A stretch of 64,000 bases of DNA, from NCBI GenBank assembly GCA_019916065.1, contig CM034238.1, forward strand, positions 5,684,363 to 5,748,362, read 5' to 3'. The notes under the pieces are model-generated. The model saw only the letters and a program-made list of their open reading frames with translations. It was not told the origin of the DNA and ran no database searches. Position 1 is the first letter of the stretch. Each line of letters begins with the position of its first letter. The stretch is from Vitellaria paradoxa (lineage: Eukaryota > Streptophyta > Magnoliopsida > Ericales > Sapotaceae). A program made the translations under genes and the position numbers. Positions 28,701 to 37,393 of the stretch are shown piece after piece.

Positions 28701-31700
28701 ATTTAATAATATGTGAACTCCACATAAATATTGACCTAAAATTTAGAAAAAATCATGGTTAAAACTAGGAATTCTAACATGATGATCTAGTAAATTGAGG
28801 GAAATTGTCTAATGTTGCTGCTTAAGTTTTGATTTATGATTACCCATTAAAAAAAAAAAAAAATTTGATTTTTAAGTTGAGCATTAGGCTTTCGTGTTCT
28901 TCAGCTAAGGGTCGAGGTATTCGGCCAGTTACATCCCTAATTGGGGTGTGACATGCAATAATCTCATTAGACTATTTAAGCAGTTTGATGAAAAATGATA
29001 GTATTGCTCTAAGGTGGCAGAAGTTTACGCACAAAGAATGATCTAATATATGTTGCTAAATTTTGTAACACTGCATAAATTTTATGTTGTTTTCTTGTTG
29101 CAACTTCTGCATATTTGATCTCTGCTTTATTATTTTTTGTTTTTCTATAAAGATTTTAAGTATCATTTATACTTATCACCCGATTTCATCCTAAATTTTT
29201 CCTTCAATGCGTGCCTTTTGCTTCTTGTATTGTATAATTGATTAATTGAAATTGCTCCATAGGACTCGTATTACTCGGAAATGGTGTATCTCTCAATCAC
29301 AATCAGTCTGTGATGTTTGTGAGGAACTTGTAAGTATTTTCCCCTCTTAAACGTTACATGACCAATCTAACTGGATAATGATCTGATTATAAGTAGAATG
29401 AGTAATAAATTGAAAGTAAACTTAGATTTTGAAAGAAATTAAACTGAAATAATTTGAGAAGAGTAGTTAACCTAGAAGCTCTTAGTTTTTTTTTTTTTTT
29501 TTTTTTTTTTTCAATTGGAAATATAGTATGATATCATCTAACATTTTAAAAGTAGTAGCCCGTTTAGAACAATAATATTTTCCAATTTATGATGCATGGC
29601 ATACTTTCTTACAGATCTATCATACTACTGTGTGCTGTTCGTATTGGGGCCAGAAATACTGTATCCTGCACGCATCTGATGGCACTCCAGTGTGCTGTAG
29701 CTGTTTTAGATATAAGGTTAGTGAAAAAATACCGCTAAAAGGAATTTATAGCCTTCCCAAGAGGTAAAATTGTGGATGTTCAACATTTTTTTTTCCTAAC
29801 AAAAACTACGCAATTATCATACTTGAACAGTAAACGTGTAAGCTTCCTGATGAAACAGATACAATCATTCATAACTTTATGAGATTTGATTGGAAATTGA
29901 TTATTAATTTTGACGGTAACAAAGTTTCCTTTTGGGGGGGGGAGTTGATGAAAAATTTACGCAGCTTGATTTTGCGTTCAAGTTGCAATAGTGCAGCTTA
30001 TGCTTTATTCCACCCAATGAACTGCAATTTTTGATCCTGCCAGTTCAAGCAATGAAAAAAGTATTCATGGAAATGCACAAAGTGTAGGGAGATCCTTCAA
30101 ATGTAGAGGTTTCTTTAAATTTAGTTTCAGTGATGCTACATTGGCAACTTGTATTTTATGATTAAAACAAATTATTTGATTCGAGTTGGCGCTATCCAGT
30201 TAATTGGATAGTGTTGTCAGCCCTCTCACCAGACAACAGAACAAATATTTCTGTTTAAATACATGGAGTTTGAAATTTTAATGCGAATTGTTATATATTG
30301 CTGGTTCTTATATGGTAATACATTTTCATTTACTTACTATTTATCAAAAACAAGAAAAAATTTAAATTTTAATCTACTTATTTGGTGTGAAGTTACAGTT
30401 CATGCACTTCCTATTGGATCGAACAAAGAAATACTTTTTGAGTTGATCTTCTAGTTTCTCCTTTCATTTTCAATCAATTAACTTACTTCAACATATATGA
30501 ATCTGCCTCTGTTCCTTCCATGCAGACAAGAAGCCTGAGATATATCAATCTTAATGATGGCAGAAAACTATGCCCAGATTGTTATTCTGTAGCAGTCATG
30601 GATACTAAGGAATGCAAACCCCTGTTCAATAAAGTGCATGATTTTTTTGAGGAATTAAACATGAAAGTCACTAGGAAAATCCCATTCTTCTTGATTGATC
30701 AAGATGAGATGGATAAGTTTAGCGGCGGAGGCAGCATAGAGGTTTGTGAATGTTGTGCTGTATAAAGTTCATATTATTAAGTTGAGGTATGCTTCTTTGT
30801 TATACTTTGCAGAAATATACATCTAACATCTTTAATTTTGTTGATATTTGATAGCACAAAATTAGAACCACAGGGCTGACCGCGTACTATTTAGAAGCTG
30901 TCAATAGTGTAAGGCTTCACTTTTCTTTTTCTTTTCTTTCCTTTTCATTTTTATTTTTATTTATTTTTGGTTGTTGTTGTTGTTGTGTTGTTGTTTTATA
31001 ATGAGTAGAAGTTTCACCAGGGATTTACAGCATAATGAAATTCAATTTTGGCAAATGATAATGCAGGTTGCAAGTTCTGTGTTGAAAGGGGATAATATTG
31101 AAGTAATAAAAGAGACCCAAATTGTCTCCCAAAGCAATCCAGTTAAAGCGATTCTGGCTGTATATGGTTATTCGAAGTAATTAACCTTCAACTTCACTTT
31201 CTTAATTACCAAAAAAAAAAAACTTCACTTTCAATGCTTTATTGACAGAGAAAACAAAAAACAAACATAAGCTACCTTGGATAATCAGGCTACACCTCTA
31301 GAACAATCATCTGCCAATATGAGTATCTTATTTTTATGCAAGTCCCTTCCTCCAAGAAAAAATAAATATTGGCTTCCATTAATTCTAAAACTGATGCAAA
31401 TTTAAAAAAAAAAAAAAAAAAAAAAAACGTAAATGCATTTGGACCATTAAGTTTTAATCTAGCAATCCTTACATCAACATCATGTCAGCAGCTCCCCTCC
31501 CCCCTTCTACTGAAGGACCTAATTTCATTCTACACTTCTTTAACATTGGTTTTAATACATAGGTGTGAGGTGCTTTTCTTGCATAGATTTGTATTTAAAA
31601 AAAAAAAAAAAAACCTCATATGACAATATCATCTTGAGTTCTCACTTGAATGATTCTAGTTATTTTACTTTGAAATAGAAAGACTACTGCTGCTATTGTT

Positions 31701-33082
31701 ACCTTGAGTGGCATGTGCTTCCGCCTCACAAACTTGTTTTTGGAAATCCCTTTATTGAAAAATTTCCAATCTTGCTAATTATAGATTATCAATCAAGCAA
31801 TCAAGCAATAATAATTAATCTCACAATATAGACAATAAAGAGAATGGATATCAATAATTAATGAGAAAAACTCTTCACGAATAATAGTGGAAAACTTCAG
31901 ATTAATTGGCCATAAAATCTCCATTATGTGCAAGACAGTTATAAGGAGGACCACATAGCATAGACAGTCTAATTTTGCTACCTTTGATTCACTAATCAAA
32001 ATAAACACATTTACTAATACATGATGACTAATCTTCACTTGCACTTGATGAAGATAACGCTTGCGCTTTCAAACTTCTTCGAATATCCCATGCAAAAAAT
32101 ACTTCAAAGCTAAATCTTTCGTGGTTAGGTTGAAAAAAGTTTATTTGAAACTCAATGAATAAGTGATCTTCTTCTATCTAGATAAATGCCCTAGACCCTA
32201 GGAATAGGTCCTTTATATGGAGCTAAAGGTAGTCCAAAATCTTGCAACAGACTTAGCACTTTCCCTCTATCATTTTGCCAGTTGCAACATTTTCCTTCAA
32301 GTATCCAGTGAGTTCCAACGAAGAGCAACGTTTCTAGATCTTTTGAGTTGAGTCTCCCAAAACAGTGTCACTTTAATATACTATATTTTGGTTTTGTATA
32401 TCTTTCAATCCAATAGTACTCTGATATCCCAGTCAATGTGTTAGACTATAAAATCGAACTCATTGTTTTGTTCACTAATTGGTTAATTACAACTGTAAAC
32501 CTAACATTTAGGTTTGACTTAAGATTTGGGGGGGGGGGGGGGCGGGGGAGGACTGCGACTTGGCTGACATGGGTGTTGTACAGCATTTTGCAAATACCAT
32601 GAGATTCTGATTATGATTTTAAAACCTGATCCTCCCAAAGGTTATTCACGGGACAAAACTTGGCTCATGAGATGATGCATGCATGGATGCGGCTTCATGG
32701 TAAATTCTTTGGTTCTATTTCCATTTTAAAATTTTAAAATTTCTCTGCAGCTTCCTCCTAATGTTAATTCTCCCTTTCTCCTACATGAACGTGCTCGACA
32801 GGTTATAGAGGACTTGAACGAAAACTCGCAGAAGGAGTCTGTGAAGTAATGGGTCATAAGTGGTTAGATTGGTACGATTTTACTGCTGATGAATCGTTCT
32901 CTGGTACCCCCGAGCAAGCTCAGTTCCTCAGGAACTTGAAAGATCGGTTGAAGTATTGGACAGAGGTCAACTATAACGAAACTTATGGTGAGGGATTCAG
33001 GGAGGCTAAGTGGGCGATCGAGAGACATGGTTTGGAACACACATTAAGCTTCATTGCCGAGAACAGAAAGCTGCCTCAATAA
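4698..33082 (+). CDS. DA1-related (DAR) ubiquitin-activated peptidase gene, nine recognisable exons, probably damaged
   Basis: DA1/DAR proteins are plant peptidases that bind ubiquitin through N-terminal UIMs, carry a LIM domain and cleave growth regulators with a C-terminal HExxH-type zinc site; they limit the duration of organ growth. Recognisable exons: 4698-4788, 5492-5573 (UIMs), 29263-29329, 29615-29716 (second LIM zinc finger), 30526-30741, 30855-30908, 31067-31176, 32641-32699 (HEMMHAW) and 32802-33082 (C-terminus, TAA stop). All borders used are AG/GT and phases agree from 29263 to the stop. I found neither the start exon nor an intact exon for the first LIM finger; a candidate relic at 6268-6460 has stops. 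The 5574-29262 interval is filled by transposons. Family assignment is strong; whether the gene makes protein is uncertain. Confidence 0.8.
5492..5573 (+). CDS. DAR exon: second UIM-like motif
   Basis: Follows a GGCTAG acceptor and ends at AG/GTCT. It continues the frame of the previous exon (phase 1) and encodes [19 protein letters not shown], a clear UIM of the DA1 type. It ends in phase 2. Confidence 0.8.
6268..6460 (+). pseudogene. Possible relic of the DAR LIM exon (first zinc finger)
   Basis: After a possible acceptor at 6266-6267 the frame reads through an SSFPFSCSM segment resembling the linker just before the DA1 LIM domain. Stops follow, then a fragment [12 protein letters not shown] that loosely resembles the end of the first LIM finger. 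The conserved Cys and His ligands are missing. The LINE begins about 30 bp downstream. This is a weak alignment by eye. Confidence 0.3.
6700..10255 (-). pseudogene. LINE ORF2 (endonuclease, reverse transcriptase), interrupted
   Basis: Begins at the ATG at 10255. The apurinic endonuclease-like domain (SWNVRG, LQETKL, GDFN, then SDHFPL past the first stop) runs to about 9550. Reverse transcriptase spans about 8790-7700 with [28 protein letters not shown] and FADD. The zf-RVT-type end lies near 6973-6800 with CYLC and HLFIHC. In-frame TAG stops occur at 9677-9679, 8810-8812, 7742-7744 and 7412-7414; several replace a Trp expected in the family. A frameshift near 7110 and a 16-bp tandem duplication (7003-7034) disturb the end. 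Confidence 0.85.
7003..7034. repeat. 16-bp tandem duplication inside the LINE
   Basis: TAGTTAAGATTTTTCC occurs twice in direct succession (7003-7018, 7019-7034). Sixteen bases shift the ORF2 frame, so this duplication arose after the element ceased to be selected for coding, or it inactivated it. Confidence 0.9.
10239..12230 (-). pseudogene. LINE ORF1 (RNA-binding/gag-like), interrupted
   Basis: One continuous frame from about 12230 to the stop at 10239, broken by TAG at 12057-12059 and TAG at 11583-11585. The N-terminal part contains the plant-LINE pattern ending in [20 protein letters not shown] near 11900; the C-terminal part resembles the DUF4283-type RNA-binding domain found with plant LINEs. 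It overlaps ORF2 by 17 bp in another frame. The original start codon was not identified. Confidence 0.75.
12553..12768 (+). mobile_element. 5'-truncated LINE tail with 22-bp target duplication
   Basis: About 216 bp ending in AATAAAACTTGCTTATCTTTTC and poly-A, flanked by identical copies of a 22-bp sequence at 12531-12552 and 12769-12790. The terminal motif matches the 3' end of the large LINE at 6493 (read on the minus strand), so both belong to one L1 family; this copy is in the opposite orientation. Confidence 0.9.
14166..14388 (-). repeat. LTR of copia A (3' LTR in element orientation)
   Basis: TGTGAAAAGAAAG...TTTTCCTACA, aligned to 21510-21722 with a roughly 10-bp indel and scattered substitutions, so the insertion is older than copia C. 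Confidence 0.95.
14400..16060 (-). pseudogene. Copia A reverse transcriptase and RNase H remnants
   Basis: RT pieces: [25 protein letters not shown] (codons near 15340-15351), then RNase H with [24 protein letters not shown] and RTKHIKVD down to about 14580. Stops at about 15695, 15209, 15185 and 14760 break it. Confidence 0.85.
16473..19250 (-). pseudogene. Copia A integrase, split by a solo LTR
   Basis: The C-terminal part (16473-16954, [20 protein letters not shown]) and the more N-terminal core (19002-19250) are separated by the 2.05 kb insertion at 16955-19001. Removing the insertion and one TSD copy restores contiguity of the core region on the minus strand. Confidence 0.8.
16955..19001 (+). 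mobile_element. Inner gypsy-like solo LTR
   Basis: 2047 bp starting TGTCACACCCC and ending TCTTCACA, flanked by the 5-bp duplication AGACT (16950-16954 and 19002-19006). No internal coding region and no second LTR copy inside, so it is a solo LTR left by LTR-LTR recombination. The TGTCACACCCC start is typical of Ty3/gypsy chromoviruses of the Tekay/Del kind; the lineage is inferred from this start only. Confidence 0.9.
19600..20809 (-). pseudogene. Copia A gag and protease remnants
   Basis: The gag start is [12 protein letters not shown] near 20793. Gag-typical IMAWLWNFM lies near 20590. A zinc knuckle [15 protein letters not shown] near 20020-19978 has Tyr for the second Cys. The degenerate protease active-site region (THGPLTT in place of an Asp-Ser-Gly-Ala-Thr pattern) lies near 19700. 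Multiple stops. Confidence 0.7.
21510..21722 (-). repeat. LTR of copia A (5' LTR in element orientation)
   Basis: TGTGAAAAGAAAG...TTTTCCCACA, directly followed by the TGGGC target duplication and preceded by the tRNA-Met-complementary primer-binding site. Confidence 0.95.
22628..24066 (-). pseudogene. Copia B reverse transcriptase and RNase H remnants
   Basis: RT pieces: [31 protein letters not shown] (about 24000-23780), then [12 protein letters not shown] near 23570. RNase H: the [15 protein letters not shown] and HFTVRQL region at about 22970-22750, ending DPLTKGL. Several stops and frame changes show a dead copy. Confidence 0.8.
24429..25613 (-). pseudogene. Copia B protease and integrase remnants
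   Basis: Pieces in several frames. The protease region near 25613 has MDTRATHH (normally an Asp-Ser-Gly motif). The integrase N-terminal [16 protein letters not shown] lies near 25200 and the IHTDICDL part of the core near 25030. The C-terminal end with [17 protein letters not shown] is near 24650. Stops and frameshifts separate them. Confidence 0.75.
25698..26471 (-). pseudogene. Copia B gag
   Basis: A 257-codon open frame of the UBN2-type gag family: [13 protein letters not shown] and a zinc-knuckle-like end [14 protein letters not shown] in which the first Cys of the usual CX2CX4HX4C is replaced by Tyr. It starts at an ATG just upstream of MATKDI. Broken downstream, so the polyprotein is not intact. 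Confidence 0.75.
26472..27898 (-). other. Copia B long 5' leader, no ORF
   Basis: About 1.4 kb between the gag start and the 5' LTR without coding sequence. It contains a MITE-like insertion at 27156-27291. I could not identify a canonical initiator-Met primer-binding site next to the LTR, unlike in elements A and C. Confidence 0.55.
27156..27291 (+). mobile_element. Small MITE-like element, copy 1
   Basis: Starts GTTTGAAATGACAAAAAGTG and ends TTGTTGTCACTCAAAAC, imperfect terminal inverted repeats of about 17 bp. Its body matches the sequence at about 38242-38390 (AGTGAGATAAAGT, TTGTAATTCGT, TTACCCTTTTTTAGAG), so it is a dispersed family. No clear target duplication; superfamily not assigned. 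Confidence 0.65.
27899..28779 (-). repeat. LTR of copia B (5' LTR in element orientation)
   Basis: Matches 13659-14165 joined to 21728-22052, with scattered substitutions and one additional 51-bp tandem unit. It ends GAATTCTAACA at 28779. An 11-bp inverted copy of its internal-side edge (AAAACAGTGAC versus GTCACTGTTTT) lies about 50 bp inside the element. Confidence 0.85.
29263..29329 (+). CDS. DAR exon: start of the second LIM zinc finger
   Basis: Borders CCATAG and GTAAGT. It ends with SVCDVCEEL, corresponding to the PKCDVC segment that opens the second LIM finger in DA1. Confidence 0.8.
29615..29716 (+). CDS. DAR exon: second LIM finger, GQKYC...CCSC
   Basis: Borders TTACAG and GTTAGT, 34 codons. 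[20 protein letters not shown] matches the DA1 block with W-x-QKYC, a His, DGTP and CCSC; the zinc ligands are retained. Confidence 0.9.
30526..30741 (+). CDS. DAR exon: DA1-like domain start
   Basis: Borders ATGCAG and GTTTGT, 72 codons. [23 protein letters not shown] and [15 protein letters not shown] follow the conserved DA1-like domain closely. Confidence 0.9.
30855..30908 (+). CDS. DAR exon: short linker exon
   Basis: Borders TGATAG and GTAAGG, 18 codons. [12 protein letters not shown] corresponds to the GLCLSEEQTV region of DA1, though diverged. Confidence 0.65.
31067..31176 (+). CDS. DAR exon: before the peptidase motif
   Basis: Borders ATGCAG and [19 protein letters not shown] occupies the place of the strand that precedes the active-site helix. 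It ends in phase 2 and joins the next exon as K-LFTGQN. Confidence 0.8.
31190..31232 (+). mobile_element. Micro-retroposon 1 (TTAATTACC-An) with 12-bp TSD
   Basis: A 19-bp insert TTAATTACC plus poly-A (31202-31220) lies between two copies of AACTTCACTTTC (31190-31201, 31221-31232), in the DAR intron after the exon ending at 31176. Confidence 0.75.
32641..32699 (+). CDS. DAR exon: zinc-peptidase active site HEMMH
   Basis: Borders CCAAAG and GTAAAT. It encodes [20 protein letters not shown], containing the HExxH zinc-binding motif of the DA1 peptidase, unchanged. Confidence 0.95.
32802..33082 (+). CDS. DAR last exon, C-terminus
   Basis: Border CGACAG; stop TAA at 33080-33082. [15 protein letters not shown] supplies the downstream Glu expected as third zinc ligand. 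The end ([20 protein letters not shown]) matches the conserved DA1 C-terminus. Confidence 0.95.
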
Positions 33083-34379
33083 TCTAGTTCTTCTTGCTTG
33101 CAGTTTTGAGGGCAATTTTAACACGAATGTCCTGATCCTCTTCTCTGTGCCCTTTGCTAAATTATGGTAGGAGTTCAGTCAACTTTGTGCTGTGAGTATT
33201 GATAATTTGATTATATTTTAAGCTTTCTTGGTTTGTGAATTTAAGAATTGGCCAAACTAAACTGCTGATGATTTTGTAGTACAATAATTTTTTGAAGCAA
33301 TACTCTCATAGGTTGCACAGGACAAGTCACATGAAAATGCTAGGATGATTTGTGTTTGGTTATGTCCAGTATAGATTTAAGATGTATTGGTAAAAAAGAG
33401 CGAAGTAGATTCAAATAGAAGTGGTAACTAGAACAAATGATAGATCTAATATTATATGAACTGAAATTGTTGAGAAATACTTATTTTTATATAATTTCAG
33501 AGAAAATTTTATCCATTACAAAAATAAATGGAGGAAGATAATTCATACATTCAATTCTAGTTAGGTTGGGACTAAACTTTGTTGATTTTAAATTATTTTA
33601 TCTGTTGTAATTTGAAAATTAAAAATTAAACTTATAAAACGAGTGCATTAATCTTCATTTAAAAAAAAAATGTAATATTACATATGAGGATAGTAAAGGG
33701 GTTAGTTAAACCTTTATTTGATGTAAATAAGACTAATTGATCCTAAGCTCACCTTTAATCTCTGTAATTTGAAGGGGTAAAAGAGAAAAATTTCAAATGA
33801 TTTTTTCTCATTGAAAATTTTCAATGATATTTTAGATATACTACTGTTCATAACATTGAAAACTAAATAGACAGAAGAATTTAATTATAAACATTTCAAA
33901 ATAAGGAATAAAGTTTAAATTTTAAATGTTGAGAGTAATTATTTATATTTAATTAGATGTTTAGAGAGGATAATTATAATTTATCTAAGAGTATTTTATA
34001 TTTTTCATATTAAATACATCATTTTCTGTTTAACATTGATAACAAACAAAATGATTTAGCCTTAACAAATATCTCACAATAAGGTGTGAAGCTATCGGTA
34101 TCAAATGCTGGGGGTAATTATTTGTAATTAATCAAATATTTATGTAAGATAAGTGTAAATTATATAATATAAAAATATTTTATACCAATACGATTATAAA
34201 TGACACTAGTAGAGTTTGTTAAGAAAATTAAAAAATGAGAGAGGTGAGAGTAATATTTTAATTGCCGTGGCACTTACAAATAGGAAAATAAAAAAATAAA
34301 AAAAAATGTTCTTCCAGAGCTACTATTTCTGTGAAATTAATAACTAATGGATAATACTCTTTCGTATTCTTCTTGTTGT

Positions 34380-34437
34380 AACTTTAACGAAAAGTTACTT
34401 AACCAAAAAAAAATAAAAAAAACTTTAACGAAAAGTT
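34380..34437 (+). mobile_element. Micro-retroposon 2 (ACTTAACC-An) with 17-bp TSD
   Basis: Insert of about 24 bp (34397-34420), ACTTAACC and an A-rich tail, between two identical copies of AACTTTAACGAAAAGTT. Confidence 0.8.
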
Positions 34438-34517
34438 CGGAGGCTGAATTAAAACTTGCAACCAAACATGTCCTTGATCACGTGAGCGTATGAGGGTAAT
34501 TTTGTAAATTAGTTGAC

Positions 34518-34577
34518 AACATACGCTGAGCGTTAATTACCAAAAAAAAAAAAAAAAAAAAACATACGCTGAGCGTT
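34518..34577 (+). mobile_element. Micro-retroposon 3 (AATTACC-An) with 17-bp TSD
   Basis: Insert of about 26 bp (34535-34560), AATTACC plus poly-A, between two identical copies of AACATACGCTGAGCGTT. Confidence 0.85.
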
Positions 34578-34676
34578 GAGCCATTCTCCCGCCTTGTCAA
34601 CCCAATCGGCTGAAATCGAGAGGTGTGGAAAACGCAAGGTGATAGAAAAAAAGATTGAAAATTTTACGGAGGGAGA

Positions 34677-34688
34677 ATATATAAAATA
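34677..34688 (+). promoter_or_regulatory. TATA-like box of copper chaperone copy 1
   Basis: ATATATAAAATA about 100 bp upstream of the ATG at 34791, followed by a CT-rich leader. Position and sequence fit a plant core promoter; not proven. Confidence 0.45.
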
Positions 34689-34790
34689 TTATTTTATATA
34701 TACGGTAATACAGAAAGAGATTGAGAGGATTGATCTTGTGAATTGAATTCTGGATCTCTTGTTTGTTTCCTGAAGCTCTCTCTCTCTCCA

Positions 34791-35213
34791 ATGGAGTCAA
34801 CTCTATCTGCGGCAACAAGAACCACCAAGCTCTTAGCCGCCATGCCAAAAACCTTAAATCAGACTTCCAACCCCGCCACTTCTCGACTCCGGAGTCAAAT
34901 CGTGTCTCTTCAGTTTCGGAGTTCGAAGGCGTTGAAGTCGGTCAAGTTCTCGTCAAATCCGCTGACGAGTTTGTGTGCCGTGGGGGTGCCTCCCGCTGGG
35001 TCTCGATTAGAGTGTGTTGCAAGCTCTGCTGCTTCGTTTGCATCCACTGCTGGCGGGGGCGGCGGCGGCGGCGATGGAGGGGATGGAGGAAGCGGGGGCG
35101 GCGGCGGGGGGGATGGCGCGGCAGACGGTGGGGAAGCGAAGTCGAATTCGGTTGTTGGAAGCTCGGAAGAGGTTGCAGTTCTGTCATCTGATGTGATAAT
35201 TCTTGACGTCAGA
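34791..35213 (+). CDS. Copper chaperone copy 1, exon 1
   Basis: 141 codons ending LSSDVIILDVR before GTAAGC. The Gly-rich linker (35050-35140) is longer than in copy 2. Confidence 0.85.
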
Positions 35214-36604
35214 GTAAGCATATTCTCAGTCTGTGTCTAAGACGGAACGGTGCAATTGACAGCATTTGATTTAATTAACTCTTATATCTGAATTGTTTTA
35301 TGAGTTAAATTCAATTTTATTTCATAATTTAAATTTTAACAATTTTATATCATTTGAAATTGAATAGAATTTAATAAAAATTCATTTAATTAAGTGAATA
35401 AAGTGAATAAATTTACTTTCTTGTATCATAGAACTTATTTACTATTAATTATTAGGTTTTTTTTTACCTTGAAATGTTATGTTTGATGTGATTGTTTCTT
35501 AATCACCTAGGGCATGACGTGTGGTGGGTGTGCGGCAAAAGTGAAAAGCATTTTGGAAAGCCAAGTGAGTAGAAGCATATGTAATAGTGCCATTTGTGGT
35601 CCATATTTTCTAATTTTCACGGTGGCCCATGAAATATTTTCTGTTCGTAAAACCTAAAAAATTGGAAATCAATGGCTCCTAATATTTGATAAACTAAATT
35701 AAAATATACACGTATTTTGCTTGGGAGGTATGGTTGAAAGGCCAACTACATATCCTCTGATTTACTCATTAACTACGCAGTTCGTTGAGAGTTACAATAA
35801 AGTGGCGGAGTTTCAGGTTACCAAAAGAAAAAAAGGGGGGATGGAATATTGAGAAAAGGAATCAAGTTTTGAAACATGAGATCAAGAATGTGATTTTGTC
35901 ACAGTCGGTTAATTTTTGTTATTTCATGGACTGGCTTTGTTTAAGCTTTGAGGGTTTTAAGATGTTGAAACTAAACAACAATAAAAGAACAACCCCTTTT
36001 TTTTTTTTTTCTTTTCTCCCTTGATCACAACTAGATTGTGATTGATTTATTGTGTTGGATTCCATATTAAATGAAAAAAACCATGACAATGTTTTTGACA
36101 ACTCTTTACATTTTTTCCACATTGATAAATATATTAATTTATTTAGAGAACGTTTGCTCGTGAAGCTTGACTTCCGGTAAGTGCTATAAGACATGGATTA
36201 AATCTTAGTAGTTGACCAGGGATTGTGTCATGGCATCTGAATACTTCGTTGTGACTCGTGGAAGAAGCCTTTACTGTTGGATTTAAATATGTGGTTTTCT
36301 TGTGTATTTTTTGGACAGCCACAAGTTTCCTCTGCTAGTGTCAATGTTGCAACAGAGACAGCAACTGTATGGCCTGTATCTGAGGCCAAGGTTTACCCAA
36401 ACTGGCAAAAACACGTAGGAGAGACCCTTGCAAAACACTTGACTAGCTGTGGATTCAGTTCTAATCTTCAAGGTGAGCATTTTCTGGGTGTTGTACCTTT
36501 GAATGGTCGAGCTACTAACCATAATTTTTGCATTTATCAATCCACATTGTCATCGTCATTGTAATACGTTCAGGAAAAAAAATAAAAAAATAAAAAAGTA
36601 AAAA

Positions 36605-36635
<31 letters not shown>

Positions 36636-37393
36636 TGCTTGATTTGAATGTGTGGTTGTGCTTTATATTGAGCAACATTGAAAAGAAAAGACTGAAATTG
36701 CCAATGAATGTCTGTATTTTTGTCATGAGTATGCCAAGGATAACTAGAAAAATTGTCATGAACTCTCTGGTCACTTTAGAAGTGTAAATGTCATTAAACA
36801 ATGGAATTGAAGATCATTTAGGGCCCATTTGAATGCAATAAAGGATGAAATATATATTTTTTTAATAACTAAAGATGACTTGTGTTTAGAAGGCAACAGG
36901 ATGAAAAGGTAAGAGAAAGCCTCTTTGGTACATGAATTCCCCAGCATGAAAAAAATTAGGAAGGTAAGATTCATTAGACACTCACAGAGAAAGCCTTAGT
37001 TAACCCTTTCTTTATTTGAGTCAAATTAAAGTTTTATATTTGAAATATAATGATTTATTGAACCAAAACAGAGTCTACAGCTATATCATCTGAACGGAAA
37101 TATAAATTAAAGAAGTCGTGCATGCTGAATTCTAACCAGCCCCCCAATCTGTTTTTTGTGGTAAGTGTCACCTTATTAATTAGGGAAAAAAAAAAACGAA
37201 AAGAAAAAGAAGTAAGACAAGACAAGCTATTTACACCTATCTTGTCTCTGAAAGAAAATTATGTATCCATCAGTGGTCAGCTAAGAACCTCCTCCAAATT
37301 CTGGATGAGAGTGTAAATTATAGACATTCTGGCTTTCATGTGACTAATGTGAACCTTGTTGGGTAATTGACAGATCAAGTAGTTATGGAGTGA
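34791..37393 (+). CDS. PCH1/PAA1-N-like plastid copper chaperone, copy 1
   Basis: Exons 34791-35213, 35511-35564 and 36319-36472, possibly 37374-37393. The product is a transit-peptide-like N-terminus (Ser/Thr/Arg-rich), a very Gly-rich linker, then one heavy-metal-associated domain whose site is GMTCGGC (two Cys). The sequence follows the N-terminus of the chloroplast envelope Cu+ ATPase PAA1/HMA6, but no ATPase exons follow. Spliced to 37374 it ends after DQVVME (about 216 residues); if the third intron is retained it ends at 36562-36564 (about 240 residues). The PCH1 family, derived from the PAA1 N-terminus, hands Cu+ to PAA1. A truncated PAA1 duplicate is the alternative. The start at 34791 is chosen because copy 2 starts at the same codon; an ATG at 34743 is in frame. 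Confidence 0.75.
35511..35564 (+). CDS. Copper chaperone copy 1, exon 2 (metal site)
   Basis: 18 codons, GMTCGGCAAKVKSILESQ, between CACCTAG and GTGAGT. Both Cys ligands are present. Confidence 0.95.
36319..36472 (+). CDS. Copper chaperone copy 1, exon 3
   Basis: PQVSSASVNVATETATVWPV, then HLTSCGFSSNLQ. Donor GTGAGC after 36472; the same 154-bp length as in copy 2. Reading on through the intron gives a stop at 36562-36564. Confidence 0.9.
36609..36635. repeat. (GA)n microsatellite
   Basis: A perfect GA run in the third intron of copper chaperone copy 1. Confidence 0.9.

Larger units (their letters stand above)
13659..28779 (-). mobile_element. Ty1/copia retrotransposon B, carries element A in one LTR
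   Basis: Direct LTRs at 13659-14165 plus 21728-22052 (interrupted) and 27899-28779. The polypurine tract, complement of ATCCCCCGC at 22053-22061, abuts the low-coordinate LTR. Domain order on the minus strand is gag (about 26470), protease, integrase, RT, RNase H (about 22630): copia order. The right LTR contains a 51-bp tandem duplication (28295-28396) absent from the left one. The exact low-coordinate edge is uncertain: TGATG occurs at 13647-13651 and immediately after 28779, a possible target duplication, but that would place the LTR edge a few bases earlier. Confidence 0.85.
12840..28953 (-). mobile_element. Outer gypsy-like solo LTR, split by copia element B
   Basis: Two pieces, 12840-13658 and 28780-28953, together near 1 kb. 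Read on the minus strand it starts TGTCACACCCC at 28953 (typical of Ty3/gypsy chromovirus LTRs) and ends CA at 12840. The flanking pentamers TGCAT (12835-12839) and TGCAA (28954-28958) differ at one base, consistent with an old target duplication. Both this and the inner solo LTR share an internal GAATGAGCT...GCTxAGTA segment (here about 13418-13440 on the complement). No gypsy protein-coding sequence is present. Confidence 0.6.
33083..34790. other. Intergenic region between the DAR gene and copper chaperone copy 1
   Basis: AT-rich, no gene seen. The first part is the DAR 3' UTR. It contains two micro-retroposons (34380-34437, 34518-34577). A TATA-like ATATATAAAATA at 34677-34688 lies about 100 bp before the next start codon. 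Confidence 0.6.

Noticed and set aside
34910..35221. Minus-strand Pro-rich frames opposite chaperone exon 1
   Set aside because: Mirror image of the Gly-rich codons on the plus strand; no support of their own.
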